This document shows, piece by piece, positions 1-9,324 of a stretch of 36,576 nt of DNA. The DNA comes from a virus. The notes beneath the pieces are model-generated. The model searched no databases. It was not told the origin of the DNA and saw nothing but the letters and a program-made list of their open reading frames with translations. The DNA is taken from positions 1 through 36,576 of the IMG/VR virus record IMGVR_UViG_3300037537_000485. One strand, given 5' to 3'. Made by a program: the position numbers and the translations under genes. The stretch's first letter is position 1. Each line of letters starts with the position of its first letter.

Positions 1-684
1 CCCAGACACTATAAGGATGTTGGCCGCATTCGCTGTAGTGACGTTAGCGTTCGTCTGGCCTGTAGACGCAAGGTTCGTAGTCAGCGTCGTGATGCCATTA
101 GCATTCGTCTGACCAGTAGCCGCAATGTTCGAAATGTTCTGGTTTATGTCAAGCCAAGCCGTCGCAATGCTAGAAGTGTTCGTTGTAATCTTACTAGCAT
201 TCGTCTGGCCAGTAGACTCAAGATTCGTAGTCAGCGTAGCGATAGCAGCAACAGCCGAAGTTATTTGCGTAGTGCCGTCAGCCCATCTTACCGTATTAAA
301 AGAGCCGGTTCCGCTTACCTGTAGTTGGTATTCTGGATCAATTCCTATGCCAACAAAATTGCCAGAGGTTTTGGCAATGGCTTTATCGGATGGGTAGGTG
401 ATAAAGACACTGGCTCCCCCACCCAGATTAATTTTAGAATCATCGCTGTTGGAGCTTGAAAATACTTCGTCCCTAGAAAGTGTGTTAGCGGCACTGTCAT
501 ATTTGCCAATGCCTACTTCAAAACTGCTACCTTCTTCGAGAGTATAATAGGTACAGTTCCCACTTCCGATACCTGAGATAGGAACAAAGCCAGCAACAGC
601 GCCTCCTAATGCAATCAGGCCAGAGCCAGTGGTAGTGGTAGTCTCTTTACTACGGTCTAAAAACCTAATGATGGGATGCGACAT
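1..684 (-). CDS. Tail fibre / appendage protein, N-terminal part (runs off the left edge)
   Basis: The minus-strand frame is open from an ATG at 684 to the window edge (228 residues seen). It starts MSHPIIRFLDRS, with ribosome site AAGGAG just upstream. A glycine-rich globular part (GSGLIALGGAVAGF) is followed by a short motif typical of phage fibre stems (YQLQVSGTGSFNTVRWADGT) and then a low-complexity stalk in which STGQTNA or ATGQTNA recurs three times among TTN/ITT repeats. Such repeats usually form trimeric beta or coiled stalks. The receptor-binding C terminus lies outside the window, so specificity cannot be judged. The gene follows the capsid block in the same orientation. Confidence 0.75.
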   Translation of the reverse strand, partial: MSHPIIRFLDRSKETTTTTGSGLIALGGAVAGFVPISGIGSGNCTYYTLEEGSSFEVGIGKYDSAANTLSRDEVFSSSNSDDSKINLGGGASVFITYPSDKAIAKTSGNFVGIGIDPEYQLQVSGTGSFNTVRWADGTTQITSAVAAIATLTTNLESTGQTNASKITTNTSSIATAWLDINQNISNIAATGQTNANGITTLTTNLASTGQTNANVTTANAANILIVSG

Positions 685-712
685 TGCTCCTTCTTCCGTT
701 TTTGAGTGCTAT

Positions 713-1009
713 TTATACAGCCGGATCAGTTATCGCAGGTGGATTTTGCACACTAGAGGTCGCGTTCTCCTTCGCTGTTTTCAATTCATACGAATATGTA
801 TGACCCATCAGAAACTCCCTTGTCGCCCGATTGGCAAACTGGGCACGACTTTCAGGATTGTCTATCATCTCTAGGTTATCAGGTCCAGATTCTAGCTCGT
901 CATTGAAATCTGGATTTTCTATTTGAGCACCGTAAACATAATTTGCACATAATGCATCGACAACTCGGTCGGTATCTTCGTCGGGAATTTCCACAGAGAA
1001 AATGGCCAT
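713..1009 (-). CDS. Hypothetical phage structural-region protein (98 aa)
   Basis: I do not recognise this 98-residue acidic protein (MAIFSVEIPDEDTDRVVDAL at the start, proline-rich tail). The ATG at 1009 has a well-spaced AGGAG. It lies between the capsid gene terminator and the tail fibre gene, in the same orientation, so a virion or assembly role is plausible but not shown. No membrane segment or signal peptide is seen. Confidence 0.7.
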   Translation of the reverse strand: MAIFSVEIPDEDTDRVVDALCANYVYGAQIENPDFNDELESGPDNLEMIDNPESRAQFANRATREFLMGHTYSYELKTAKENATSSVQNPPAITDPAV

Positions 1010-1032
1010 GTCGCAGACTCCTAATTCTTATT

Positions 1033-1068
1033 AAAAATCCGGTGGCAGCAGGTGCGCCACCACCGGAT
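1033..1068 (-). terminator. Intrinsic terminator after the capsid gene (minus strand)
   Basis: A perfect 9-bp stem (ATCCGGTGG at 1037-1045 with CCACCGGAT at 1060-1068) is followed, in the minus direction, by a run of T. It lies about 30 nt after the capsid gene stop, as expected for an intrinsic terminator limiting read-through of the abundant capsid message into the fibre genes. Confidence 0.8.
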
Positions 1069-1098
1069 ATTCGAACTTGCAACCCCAAACACCGACTT

Positions 1099-2106
1099 TT
1101 AGAATGCCCCCAACAATACACGCCGGGTATCGAGAGCAGCAAAGCCATGCTCGGCCCAGCCATAAAGACCTGCCCGTCTCTGACGATGAAGAGTGTCATC
1201 TTCAAAAACTTCCACAGGAGCGCGGACGGGCATCACAAAGCTGTCACGGTTTCTCAGGTCGAGACCCACAACAATTTCAGTCTTAGTACTCGGCAATGAA
1301 CCGGAAAGGTCACTGGTATAGAAGTTCTGATACTCTTGACTTTCACCAAGTTCATCCAAAGTGTGAAGATTCACGTTGAAAATTCTCACTAGAAGACCGC
1401 CATCAGCCATGATAAGTTCACGACGGGTAACTGGATCAACTTCGTCAACACCCCAGTTGCGGATGTCTTCGATACCTTCAGGACTGAGGTAAAGATCAGT
1501 TAGCTCGCCACGATTAATAGACGTGGAGTTGCCACCGCCGTTACGTCTCATCACAACCTTAAGAAGCGAAACAAGTCTCTTGCTGAACTGTCCAGCAGAG
1601 GCGTCCGCATCATAGATCATGACGTTCCGGTCAGCGCCAGCCGAAATCAGGGTATGCCAGCCATCGTCGTTCATCTTCTTAACAAACTGACTCTGGAGGA
1701 CATCCATAGCTCGGCCAACCACATCCCATCTTGCGTCACGAGCATACTTCAGCAACCAGTCAATAGATGCTCCAACATCATAAGTTGGAACCATAACATA
1801 GTCACCTTCAACGTGTCGCTCTGGGATACGGCCATGGTTAGGAATTGTATAGGCAACAAATTCCTTCTCAGTGCCCGGTGATAGGAAATCAAGCGGGAAC
1901 TCAGAGGTGGCGCCGGGAGCCAGACGAATGGCTTCAAAAATGCCATCGAGGATATCTCCACTCATGACACCTTTGCGAAGAGGAAGCTCAAGAGCCTTCG
2001 CTAGTTCGCGAGTAGCTGCAAGGGACTCCTCTCGGTTCATCGAACCAGCTTTGACTAGAAGCTCATTCATTTCTGGCGTGGGTTCAAAATATTTTCTGTT
2101 AGACAT
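1099..2106 (-). CDS. Major capsid protein (HK97-fold type)
   Basis: The 335-residue protein starts MSNRKYFEPTPEMNELLVKA at 2106, behind AGGAGA. Its size, its position after protease-scaffold and decoration genes, and features such as the E-loop/P-domain-like middle (GDYVMVPTYDVGASIDWLL, WDVVGRAMDVLQSQFVKKMNDDGWHTL) and the C-terminal VRIFNVNLHTLDELGE segment fit the capsid family seen in large myo-like phages. It would form the head shell after proteolytic maturation. The terminator at 1033-1068 follows it. I assign it by order and overall pattern, not by a diagnostic motif. Confidence 0.85.
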   Translation of the reverse strand: MSNRKYFEPTPEMNELLVKAGSMNREESLAATRELAKALELPLRKGVMSGDILDGIFEAIRLAPGATSEFPLDFLSPGTEKEFVAYTIPNHGRIPERHVEGDYVMVPTYDVGASIDWLLKYARDARWDVVGRAMDVLQSQFVKKMNDDGWHTLISAGADRNVMIYDADASAGQFSKRLVSLLKVVMRRNGGGNSTSINRGELTDLYLSPEGIEDIRNWGVDEVDPVTRRELIMADGGLLVRIFNVNLHTLDELGESQEYQNFYTSDLSGSLPSTKTEIVVGLDLRNRDSFVMPVRAPVEVFEDDTLHRQRRAGLYGWAEHGFAALDTRRVLLGAF

Positions 2107-2126
2107 TATGTTCTCTCCTAGGGATA

Positions 2127-2585
2127 TTAAGTAATGTTGATATCTACTTTAGCGTAGCCGTCAGCATCTTTAATGCTAAGGAACCGGCCAATTTGCGTGC
2201 TTAAGCTATCTTGATTAGTTGCGGAAATCTGGCCGCCAACCGTGAAGTAAGCCTTCGCACCAACGGTGGGTGTCCCCGAAATCTGATCGGATACAACCCA
2301 ACCACGACGGAGCAAGAGAACTTTGCCGCCCTGTTGCATCTCATCTTTCGCAAAGTTGATATGCTGTCTGGTAAGGTCCAGATTAACAACGTCGTTTAGC
2401 AACAACCCAGCCGGGTTTTTACCACTAACGGTTGTAACTGGGGAAATCACCTTGGCATTTGCGTCATCCATAGCTGAACCGGAACCTCCGGTGGAATGGA
2501 CCACAACAATGCCTCGCTCAGCCGTTTCATTCATGAAAAAGCTAAGGTCAGTTAGGTGTTCATTTCTATCTGGTCTTAGTGCCAT
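2127..2585 (-). CDS. Probable capsid decoration / stabilisation protein (152 aa)
   Basis: The 152-residue protein starts MALRPDRNEHLTDLSFFMNE behind GGGAG, 20 bp upstream of the capsid gene. The second half (GWVVSDQISGTPTVGAKAYFTVGGQISATNQD) looks like a small beta-barrel with a solvent-exposed head-decoration motif. Phage heads commonly place such a protein directly next to the capsid gene. The function is inferred from order and fold appearance; a minor capsid subunit is the alternative. Confidence 0.6.
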   Translation of the reverse strand: MALRPDRNEHLTDLSFFMNETAERGIVVVHSTGGSGSAMDDANAKVISPVTTVSGKNPAGLLLNDVVNLDLTRQHINFAKDEMQQGGKVLLLRRGWVVSDQISGTPTVGAKAYFTVGGQISATNQDSLSTQIGRFLSIKDADGYAKVDINIT

Positions 2586-2588
2586 TGT

Positions 2589-4208
2589 TTACTCTCCCGA
2601 TTCTGAATTATTATGGTCTAAAATAACAGTTTGTACCCAATCTTGTAGACTGGCACGGACGCCGTCCACTTCATCGTCTCCACCAACACTAGCGTCAGCT
2701 TCAACAGACAACGCAGATGCTTCTTCGGCTTGCGCAGTCTCTAGGACTTCTTCGTCAGACTTCTCTTCAGAAGCTTCTGCTTCTTCGGAAGCGTCCGAAT
2801 CATCCTCATCTTCTTCGTGCTTCTTCTTCTTTTTCTTCTTTTCGTCTTCCTGATGGACGAACCCTTCGCCTGTATCCCCGTCAGTAGGAGTATCGGGAGT
2901 ATCTATAGTTTGCGTATAAATCGCAATTGTCTCGGCTAACGCAGCAAATTGCTCATCGTTGAGACTACCAAAAGTCTCTAGCTTGGCTTCTGCCTCTTCG
3001 TCCGATAACCCAGCTTCAATAAGCGAGGATTTGCGGGCGCGAGTCTTCTCAGCGGCTTCCATCTCTGAAATATGATTTTCAAGCTTTTCATGTGCTTCGG
3101 TGATTGACTCAAATTTAGAAGTCAATTCTTCGAGACTTGAACTGGCCACTTCTAACTCAGTAGCCTTTTCGCTCAGATTCTCTTCAGCAGTCTGGATCTG
3201 GTTCTTAAGCTTGTCGATTGACTTTTCGTATTTCTCGACATTTGCTTCAGCAAGTCTATCGGTCAACGCACTATTTTCTGCTTTCGCAGACTCAAGAGCG
3301 TTCTTTAGCTCTGCAATCTGGTCATTTAAAATTTCGTTTGACATATCGAAACTCTCCTGTGTGTCAGAATAATTAGGGTTATCTATTTTCATTATTACAC
3401 CATTTTCATTTAAAAACATGTTTTTGGACGAAATGGAGGCTTTGTTGAACTCAAATACCTTGTTTTGATCAAATATAACACTTTCTGGATTTGCAGGTTT
3501 CTTTACAAATCCCTTACCACTGAAAGTGATATTCCGTAAAAGTCTGCCAACTTGATGGTCCTGATAAGAACCAGCGCCCCCGTAAGATCGCAAATGCTGT
3601 GTAAGAAATGCAGTCTCGTCATTTCTGGCAAGTATGTGGTGGTTTCCATTTGGAGCAATTACGGCATAATCAAATCCTTTAAAAATACATTCCATAGAAA
3701 CATACTTTTCTCCAGCCTCTATCTCGTCAATCAAATCCAAGGCTCGCTTTTGATAAGCAGGATCTTGCCATTGCTTATAAATAACAGAAGCCACTAATAT
3801 ATGATAGTGGTCTGGAAGATTTTTAGCTTCTAAATTTTCTTCAATTAAATCAAAATCATCATCGACTGCCCAATTATCCACAATCCCGCCAACAATCTGT
3901 CTCTCGTCATGTTCTAGGTTAGTCGGCTTATACTTCGGAGTATTTTTAGAAGCCCAAACCTCTTCCTTATCAAAAACATCATCGTTTTTATTCCAAGAGG
4001 TAGTAACTAAAATAGAGTACACATGATGAATGTCAGGATCGTTTTTAGCTGCCCTAGCTATAGGGAGTGACTTGAAGTTCTTTTTGATGTCTAGGGAGTC
4101 ATCACCAACTAGAATCGGAGAATGGTATGCTATAGATGCATTGGCCTGAATAAGGGCCTCTAATCCGGCATCTTGCTCATCTTTAAAAACTTGGACTTTA
4201 TCATTCAT
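2589..4208 (-). CDS. Prohead protease fused to scaffold (539 aa)
   Basis: Residues 1-260 look like a prohead maturation protease: a conserved histidine (H100 in NLEHDERQIVGG) and a serine (S171 in EKYVSMECIF) match the His/Ser pair of these proteases. Residues about 290-400 form a long heptad-rich coiled coil, typical of internal scaffold. The C terminus is highly charged: a run of seven lysines, then an Asp/Glu/Ser-rich region. A protease-scaffold fusion lets one product shape the head and then digest itself. It lies between portal and capsid genes, the canonical place. The catalytic triad is not fully assigned. Confidence 0.75.
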   Translation of the reverse strand: MNDKVQVFKDEQDAGLEALIQANASIAYHSPILVGDDSLDIKKNFKSLPIARAAKNDPDIHHVYSILVTTSWNKNDDVFDKEEVWASKNTPKYKPTNLEHDERQIVGGIVDNWAVDDDFDLIEENLEAKNLPDHYHILVASVIYKQWQDPAYQKRALDLIDEIEAGEKYVSMECIFKGFDYAVIAPNGNHHILARNDETAFLTQHLRSYGGAGSYQDHQVGRLLRNITFSGKGFVKKPANPESVIFDQNKVFEFNKASISSKNMFLNENGVIMKIDNPNYSDTQESFDMSNEILNDQIAELKNALESAKAENSALTDRLAEANVEKYEKSIDKLKNQIQTAEENLSEKATELEVASSSLEELTSKFESITEAHEKLENHISEMEAAEKTRARKSSLIEAGLSDEEAEAKLETFGSLNDEQFAALAETIAIYTQTIDTPDTPTDGDTGEGFVHQEDEKKKKKKKHEEDEDDSDASEEAEASEEKSDEEVLETAQAEEASALSVEADASVGGDDEVDGVRASLQDWVQTVILDHNNSESGE

Positions 4209-4217
4209 AGAAATCCC

Positions 4218-6482
4218 CTATGGATTATTAACGAGAACTAATCTTCGGCCATTCTTTTTATAAAGGCCTCTTCGGGAGTAGTAAAAAATTTCGCCCGTCA
4301 TCTGGTCTTTATATGCATACTTACCTTCTGCTAGATAATTTTCCGCATAGAAAGTAGCACGTATATTTCTAATTTCATCAATACTTAGTTTTCTATTCAT
4401 ATCAGAAGCAGCGTGCGAAATCCATTCATCACACTCTTGAATTACACCATTTGGCAACTTTTTGTCTAATCCTGCATGTATGGTTTGCATATCAACGAGA
4501 TCTAAATAATCTAACTGGCATAAAACAGAAAACTTGACGCGTTCGGCAATGCTGAATTCTTCAGAGTTTAGACTTCTCATGTTCTTTTTATCGAATTGCT
4601 TCAAAATGCCGGGGTTTAAAATTTCAGATATCTTATTCTGAGACTCTCTAGCCCACAACTCAATAGCCGCTTTAGTTTTTGGCTTGAATTGCTTTTCCTT
4701 TCTAGGGGCGTCGTCACGAGAATTCTTGGGGCGACCCGGCTCTTCCACGTTGGGATCTTCTGTATTTTCCCGTTTAGGATCTTCTTTCTTCTCTTGAGGC
4801 CTTCTCATATCTAGTGCGGATTCCTCGCCATTTTTATCCGATAGCTCAAGCCCAACTTGACTTGGTGAAGCCACGCCTGTTTGCAAGGCGATCTTTTCCA
4901 ATCCGTAGTCCTTGTCCACGGAATGATAAGGGCTAATCTTTTCGAGGTCTTTGCCCTCTCTCCCCTTGGCCTCTGCGAGAACCCGACGATTCTCAATGTC
5001 TGGCTTGGCCTTAATGTGCCTTTGCACAAACTCGTCACTTATGATATTTCTATCGGCCATAGATAGCAAGAGATTAGTCATAGATGCTGGGTCATCCAAA
5101 TACATAAAGTCAAATTCAACTTGAGCGGGAAATCTGAAGCCCATAGTCGTCTGTATGATCTTAATTTGAGAATTCCAGAATTCTAACAAGATGTTACGAA
5201 CATAACTTAAACGTTCAGTTAACGTCTTTAAAGAAATAAAGTTGTTCGTTGTGCCGGAAGCTCCAAACGTTCCCGTTAACGTTGGGGGAATCCCTAGGCA
5301 AGCATATATAGCCATCAACGTAGGACGATATTTCTCCTCGCCCAAGAAGCGTTGTACATCCGTCCCCGTTTCAAGAAGTTCAATATCTGGCCCCCACACG
5401 ATATCAGTTGTGCCACCGCCTACGTTCGCACCCAAAATAGATTGCAAAGTTGAGGCTGCGGCAGGAGTCGGAGCAAGCTTGTGCTCAAGACTTCCAAGTT
5501 TGAAGATACGAATTTTAGAAATAGCACCATCCAGAGCGGTCTTATCTGCTAGCTTAAGTCTTTCGTACAGAATGAGGTCATTAAAGCAGGCATATGTCAT
5601 GGGGTCGGCCCATTCTTGCCAGTCGTCTTTCTTGTAAAAATAAACAAAGGTCTTGTCGGGAGGAAGCAAAACCCCTTGATTATTCTCGGCAGCTTGCAGA
5701 ATCTCAGGATCAAGATTGTTTAACAGTTCTCTTTCAAGTGGGTCTCTAGAATTACGAAGCTTTCTAATCATATTTATGATATGCTGTGGGAGCTTAATCA
5801 CATACTTACGTTCGCCAGATAAATTGGAGAGTGGGCCACCTATAACTTCTATAGTGAGAGGATCGATAAAAGTATACTGCCAAGGAATTTCGCCCTTGGA
5901 ATAATTAGAAATTTTTATATCAGCAGTCATATCGGGAGAGGCAATTGACCGTTGCATTTCTAATCGCTTTTGTTTGTTTATCTTAGCAGTGCGCATTCTT
6001 ATGGGAACGTTCGCCTCTCTGAACAATAGGTTACAAAGTCTCTCAGAAACTTCTTTCCCTCTAGCTCGACTAAACCAGTCATTATAGAACTTTTCTACCC
6101 GTTTATTCTGATGGACTAGCCGCACGCCTTGGCAAGCAAAATCACCCATAAGGTCAATAGCGTTTCTAATCAATCCTATTCTTCTATAAGCAGATCTGGC
6201 AAAAGCGATAATGTCTTTAGACTTTTCTGGTACGGCTTGGTCTGGCCTGAAATAATCGTAATCAGAGCTACGAAGGCCGGGCCTTCCACTAAGAGTACTG
6301 GTTAGGTCTGAAAAGTCTCGTGTGCGAGAGCTAAACGAAGCGGTAGCGGATTCTTGGATGGCTTGGGTGTAAATCTCTAGATTAGCCTTTTGCTCGGCCT
6401 TAGTGCCGCCCAAGCTTACATAAGCCGGTCCATCTGCGGGGAAAGTTTGTTTAGCGTTGGGAGATGGTTTCTTTTTTGCCAC
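4218..6482 (-). CDS. Portal protein (754 aa)
   Basis: This protein forms the head vertex through which DNA is packaged and the tail attached. It follows TerL and precedes the protease-scaffold. Portal-like features include the wing/stem region with FNDLILYERLKLADKTALDG, the segment LGIPPTLTG, and ARSAYRRIGLIRNAIDLMGD near the N terminus. At 754 residues it is longer than many portals because of a hydrophilic Pro/Glu/Lys-rich linker around residues 555-610 followed by an extra C-terminal domain ending FYYSRRGLYKKNGRR. A 68-nt gap separates it from TerL. Confidence 0.8.
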   Translation of the reverse strand: MAKKKPSPNAKQTFPADGPAYVSLGGTKAEQKANLEIYTQAIQESATASFSSRTRDFSDLTSTLSGRPGLRSSDYDYFRPDQAVPEKSKDIIAFARSAYRRIGLIRNAIDLMGDFACQGVRLVHQNKRVEKFYNDWFSRARGKEVSERLCNLLFREANVPIRMRTAKINKQKRLEMQRSIASPDMTADIKISNYSKGEIPWQYTFIDPLTIEVIGGPLSNLSGERKYVIKLPQHIINMIRKLRNSRDPLERELLNNLDPEILQAAENNQGVLLPPDKTFVYFYKKDDWQEWADPMTYACFNDLILYERLKLADKTALDGAISKIRIFKLGSLEHKLAPTPAAASTLQSILGANVGGGTTDIVWGPDIELLETGTDVQRFLGEEKYRPTLMAIYACLGIPPTLTGTFGASGTTNNFISLKTLTERLSYVRNILLEFWNSQIKIIQTTMGFRFPAQVEFDFMYLDDPASMTNLLLSMADRNIISDEFVQRHIKAKPDIENRRVLAEAKGREGKDLEKISPYHSVDKDYGLEKIALQTGVASPSQVGLELSDKNGEESALDMRRPQEKKEDPKRENTEDPNVEEPGRPKNSRDDAPRKEKQFKPKTKAAIELWARESQNKISEILNPGILKQFDKKNMRSLNSEEFSIAERVKFSVLCQLDYLDLVDMQTIHAGLDKKLPNGVIQECDEWISHAASDMNRKLSIDEIRNIRATFYAENYLAEGKYAYKDQMTGEIFYYSRRGLYKKNGRRLVLVNNP

Positions 6483-6550
6483 GTCTGTTCCTATAGAAGT
6501 AATAGTAATTGAATATGAATCAATACCTATTGATTATTACACCAACCGTC

Positions 6551-8620
6551 CTAATCTCGTCGGATTCCAAAGCAGGTATTTTTGTTAATATTCGACGCCC
6601 ACTCTTGCCCAACATACATTTGGTTAGATGGGTTAACATCAAATACGCCGGGAGTGATAACAGTGCCTATATTATTGTAGGATGGTCCGGGGATTTCTCG
6701 CTGAGCCTGCCTCGCAAGCATATTGGCAATAACTAAGGCGCTATAGCGGTCCTTGCGCATGCGACCTTTCTTGCCAGTGTCAATTTTGATTTCTGGAGTG
6801 TCAAATCTTTCTCTGCCCCCCGGAGTGATAGAAACTACAACCGTGACTAACTCGTCTTTAAGTTCTTCTATTTCCATAACGGCGTCTTCGAGAGTGTCAT
6901 ATAATCTCAAAGCATTGGATTCTCCCACCTTGTCTTTAAGCTGCTTAAACGAGATTTTATCTTTTTCGCTCATCAGGCTTAGGCTCAGGGTGTCAAATCT
7001 GGGGAACAACAAGATTTTATCTTCCATATCTTTTCTAAGGCCATGGTTAGCCTGAGAAGTCCAGTCTGCTTTAGCAAAGTTAACCAACTCAATGACATGG
7101 TCTCCAGCAAGTCTGTCGGTATCTTGCTCCTTCTTTTCATCAATAATGGGCAATATCGGTCGCTCGCCTTCAAACATTTTGTCATGATCCCGCAGTCCTT
7201 CAGCAATTGCATAACCACCCCCTTGAGAGTCTATGCCAATCCGCACACAGGGAAATGTCTTATATAGCTCTCTAATCTTTCTACAACAAAAACTATAATA
7301 ATCATTCTCATCTGTTAAGCCAATGCGTTTTCGGCTTTGGAAGTCCTTCTTATTCGTTGTCCATGTACACACCACTCTGTGATGCGCGGGATGTATCTCA
7401 ATAACTACAATTGCAAAGTTATCCTGCTCTGAAGCCGGGTCTATGCCAAAAACATACGTCATCCCCGGCTTACCACGAGTTACCGGATCGAATGGGGAGG
7501 GGCACCATGGCGCCCATTCGTGACTAGAACAGTTACGATCATGGGCTACGCATCCTTCTATCAGGCTTCGTTTGAAAAATCCCTGACTATCCGACGTAAA
7601 GCAGGCTCCATACTCCATCTGATATATCCCGTTATGCATCGTGGCTCTGGCGCGAGCTACTTGCTGATCGTCCATGAATCCCTCCGGTATTAATTCGTAG
7701 GGGATTCTAATGACGGAAAATGATTCCCAATCTAAACGCTGCATATATTCAGGAATTTCATCTATGTCGTCTCCAGCTTGTGCGGCTGCTTTTTTAAAAT
7801 CCCCCTTCGTCTGTATGGTGGACTTATACTTTTTCCAGTAAGAGGCAAAATGCTCAAATCCATATCCGCAAGTGCCCGATATAATCGACTGGTTAGTCTG
7901 TCTATCCTTATAGTCGATTTCCATGCTTTCGTCCCAATCACCAGATTCTTGAAGTTTCTTTCTTCTGGCAGCTTCTTTAACATTTTGAGTTGGGTTTGCA
8001 GATACGGCAGCGAAGCCTGCCACAACGGTTTCATAAATCTCTACAGGGATACTATTAAATTCATCAGCTATAATAGTATGAGCACGTAAACCTCTAATTT
8101 TGCTACCGTCCCCCAAAGGAACTGCCATGGCCCAGCTATCGTTAAGTCGCATAGTACATCTATCAACGTCTCGTCTGGGGCCGCTACTGTCGGTGCATAT
8201 ACTCCGTAATATGGGAGCATTACGCCAAATTGTATCCATGTATTCAAAAATTACTTTACTCTGTCTAAAGGCGGCACCTACAACAACAATTTTGGTTGCC
8301 GGTATGAGAACGCACTTCAATATCGCATAAACACTTAATAAGAAAGACTTGCCGAAACCACGGCTTGCGATATACATGGGAAACGCCCGTATCCAGAGTT
8401 CCTGTAAGATAGCAACCTGTTCAGGAAGTAGTTCGACATTCAATAGTCGCTTGACAGTCCATTGAAAATATCGAGGCTGTCGCATTAGTCGAAGAACGCA
8501 AAGATGAAGATTGTCCCGATCCTTTTGCGACAGATTAGTCAGAGGGTTCCCAATATCTTTGAGGTCGTCTTGAGTTAAGTCGAGCCAAGCGTGTTCGGGC
8601 GCCTCAACGTTGTAAATCAT
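6551..8620 (-). CDS. terL: Terminase large subunit (ATPase-nuclease)
   Basis: This is the DNA-packaging motor. Residues 85-92 (ASRGFGKS) form the Walker A-like loop and TIIADE (182-187) the Walker B with catalytic Glu. The C-terminal RNase H-like nuclease shows FGIDPAS and VRIGIDSQGGGYA, two expected acidic positions, with a later acidic patch (DAVMEIEELKDE). At 689 residues it is in the upper normal range. The start overlaps the end of the ERCC4-type nuclease gene by 17 nt, indicating tight translational linkage. Confidence 0.92.
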   Translation of the reverse strand: MIYNVEAPEHAWLDLTQDDLKDIGNPLTNLSQKDRDNLHLCVLRLMRQPRYFQWTVKRLLNVELLPEQVAILQELWIRAFPMYIASRGFGKSFLLSVYAILKCVLIPATKIVVVGAAFRQSKVIFEYMDTIWRNAPILRSICTDSSGPRRDVDRCTMRLNDSWAMAVPLGDGSKIRGLRAHTIIADEFNSIPVEIYETVVAGFAAVSANPTQNVKEAARRKKLQESGDWDESMEIDYKDRQTNQSIISGTCGYGFEHFASYWKKYKSTIQTKGDFKKAAAQAGDDIDEIPEYMQRLDWESFSVIRIPYELIPEGFMDDQQVARARATMHNGIYQMEYGACFTSDSQGFFKRSLIEGCVAHDRNCSSHEWAPWCPSPFDPVTRGKPGMTYVFGIDPASEQDNFAIVVIEIHPAHHRVVCTWTTNKKDFQSRKRIGLTDENDYYSFCCRKIRELYKTFPCVRIGIDSQGGGYAIAEGLRDHDKMFEGERPILPIIDEKKEQDTDRLAGDHVIELVNFAKADWTSQANHGLRKDMEDKILLFPRFDTLSLSLMSEKDKISFKQLKDKVGESNALRLYDTLEDAVMEIEELKDELVTVVVSITPGGRERFDTPEIKIDTGKKGRMRKDRYSALVIANMLARQAQREIPGPSYNNIGTVITPGVFDVNPSNQMYVGQEWASNINKNTCFGIRRD

Positions 8621-9074
8621 TTACGTGTCTCATAATTCTGAAAGCGATTTCTTCAGCCCTTCTCTTGTCTCCGCAGGCCACGACATGAATTCCGTGCTCT
8701 ATTTGAGCACTCGCAATGACCCTCATTAGATACTTACCCCGTATGCGTATTTTGGACCATTTATTTTTAGGAATTCCCGATCCTTCAGGGTATTGTTCAA
8801 TTTGATGCCATCCAAATTCAAAAAGAAGGAAGGCATAAGGAAAAGAAGACATCGCCTTTAGTTGTTGCAAAAATCTTTTTTCCCCACAGTTTCCAGCGAA
8901 CTCGGAAACAGACTCCTTTCTTTCTATGCATAATATGTGCTCTTTGTCCTTGATGGCATAATCGCCAATATCAACTTTGGCTGTCTCAGTTCCTATGCAA
9001 TGGGCGTCTTCTTCATACCACCATCCGTGCCCCTTCTTCTCCCTAGTATCACGAATAACAGTAAAGCGTCCCAT
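8604..9074 (-). CDS. ERCC4-type nuclease (XPF/Mus81 fold)
   Basis: The metal-binding nuclease signature is visible: RDTRE near the N terminus and IERKES after it, as in the V..ERK core of ERCC4 nucleases. It has about 156 residues. I start at ATG 9074 (MGRFTVIRDTRE) because GAAGGGA is well spaced upstream and the preceding gene ends at 9076; an upstream ATG at 9113 is less likely. It sits immediately before terL, so a role in cleaving or trimming replicating DNA before packaging is plausible but inferred. Confidence 0.85.
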   Translation of the reverse strand: MGRFTVIRDTREKKGHGWWYEEDAHCIGTETAKVDIGDYAIKDKEHILCIERKESVSEFAGNCGEKRFLQQLKAMSSFPYAFLLFEFGWHQIEQYPEGSGIPKNKWSKIRIRGKYLMRVIASAQIEHGIHVVACGDKRRAEEIAFRIMRHVNDLQR

Positions 9075-9075
9075 A

Positions 9076-9324
9076 TTAATCCCTTCGTTGGATATAAACT
9101 GGGGTAGACTCACCTACATAAGCGCGCCAAGTGTTAAACTCAAGATATTCAATTGCTTCCTCAGCATCGCAATTACTTTCATGACAAAGCACTTCTATCA
9201 TTTTATCCATATCATAAACTACCCTGTCGTCATTTGTGACTCCGACGATAGCTTCATCAAAATATTCCTCAGATAAGAATAGCAGTTCTTCCCCATGTTT
9301 TTCAGCTAATAGTTCTCTTCTCAT
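9076..9324 (-). CDS. Hypothetical small acidic phage protein
   Basis: An 82-residue unrecognised protein, MRRELLAEKHGEELLFL at the start, rich in Glu/Asp, ending VYIQRRD. The ATG at 9324 forms an ATGA overlap with the stop of the HNH gene, which favours it over the in-frame ATG at 9339. The sequence YDMDKMIEVLCHESNCDAEEAIEYLEFN suggests a helical domain. It sits between two nuclease genes. Confidence 0.7.
   Translation of the reverse strand: MRRELLAEKHGEELLFLSEEYFDEAIVGVTNDDRVVYDMDKMIEVLCHESNCDAEEAIEYLEFNTWRAYVGESTPVYIQRRD

Noticed and set aside
1654-1881. Plus-strand ORF in the capsid gene
   Set aside because: Antisense shadow of the major capsid gene.
2323-2853. 176-residue plus-strand ORF rich in Ser and Phe
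   Set aside because: Antisense to the decoration and protease-scaffold genes; the Phe/Ser runs are reverse complements of Lys/Glu codons.
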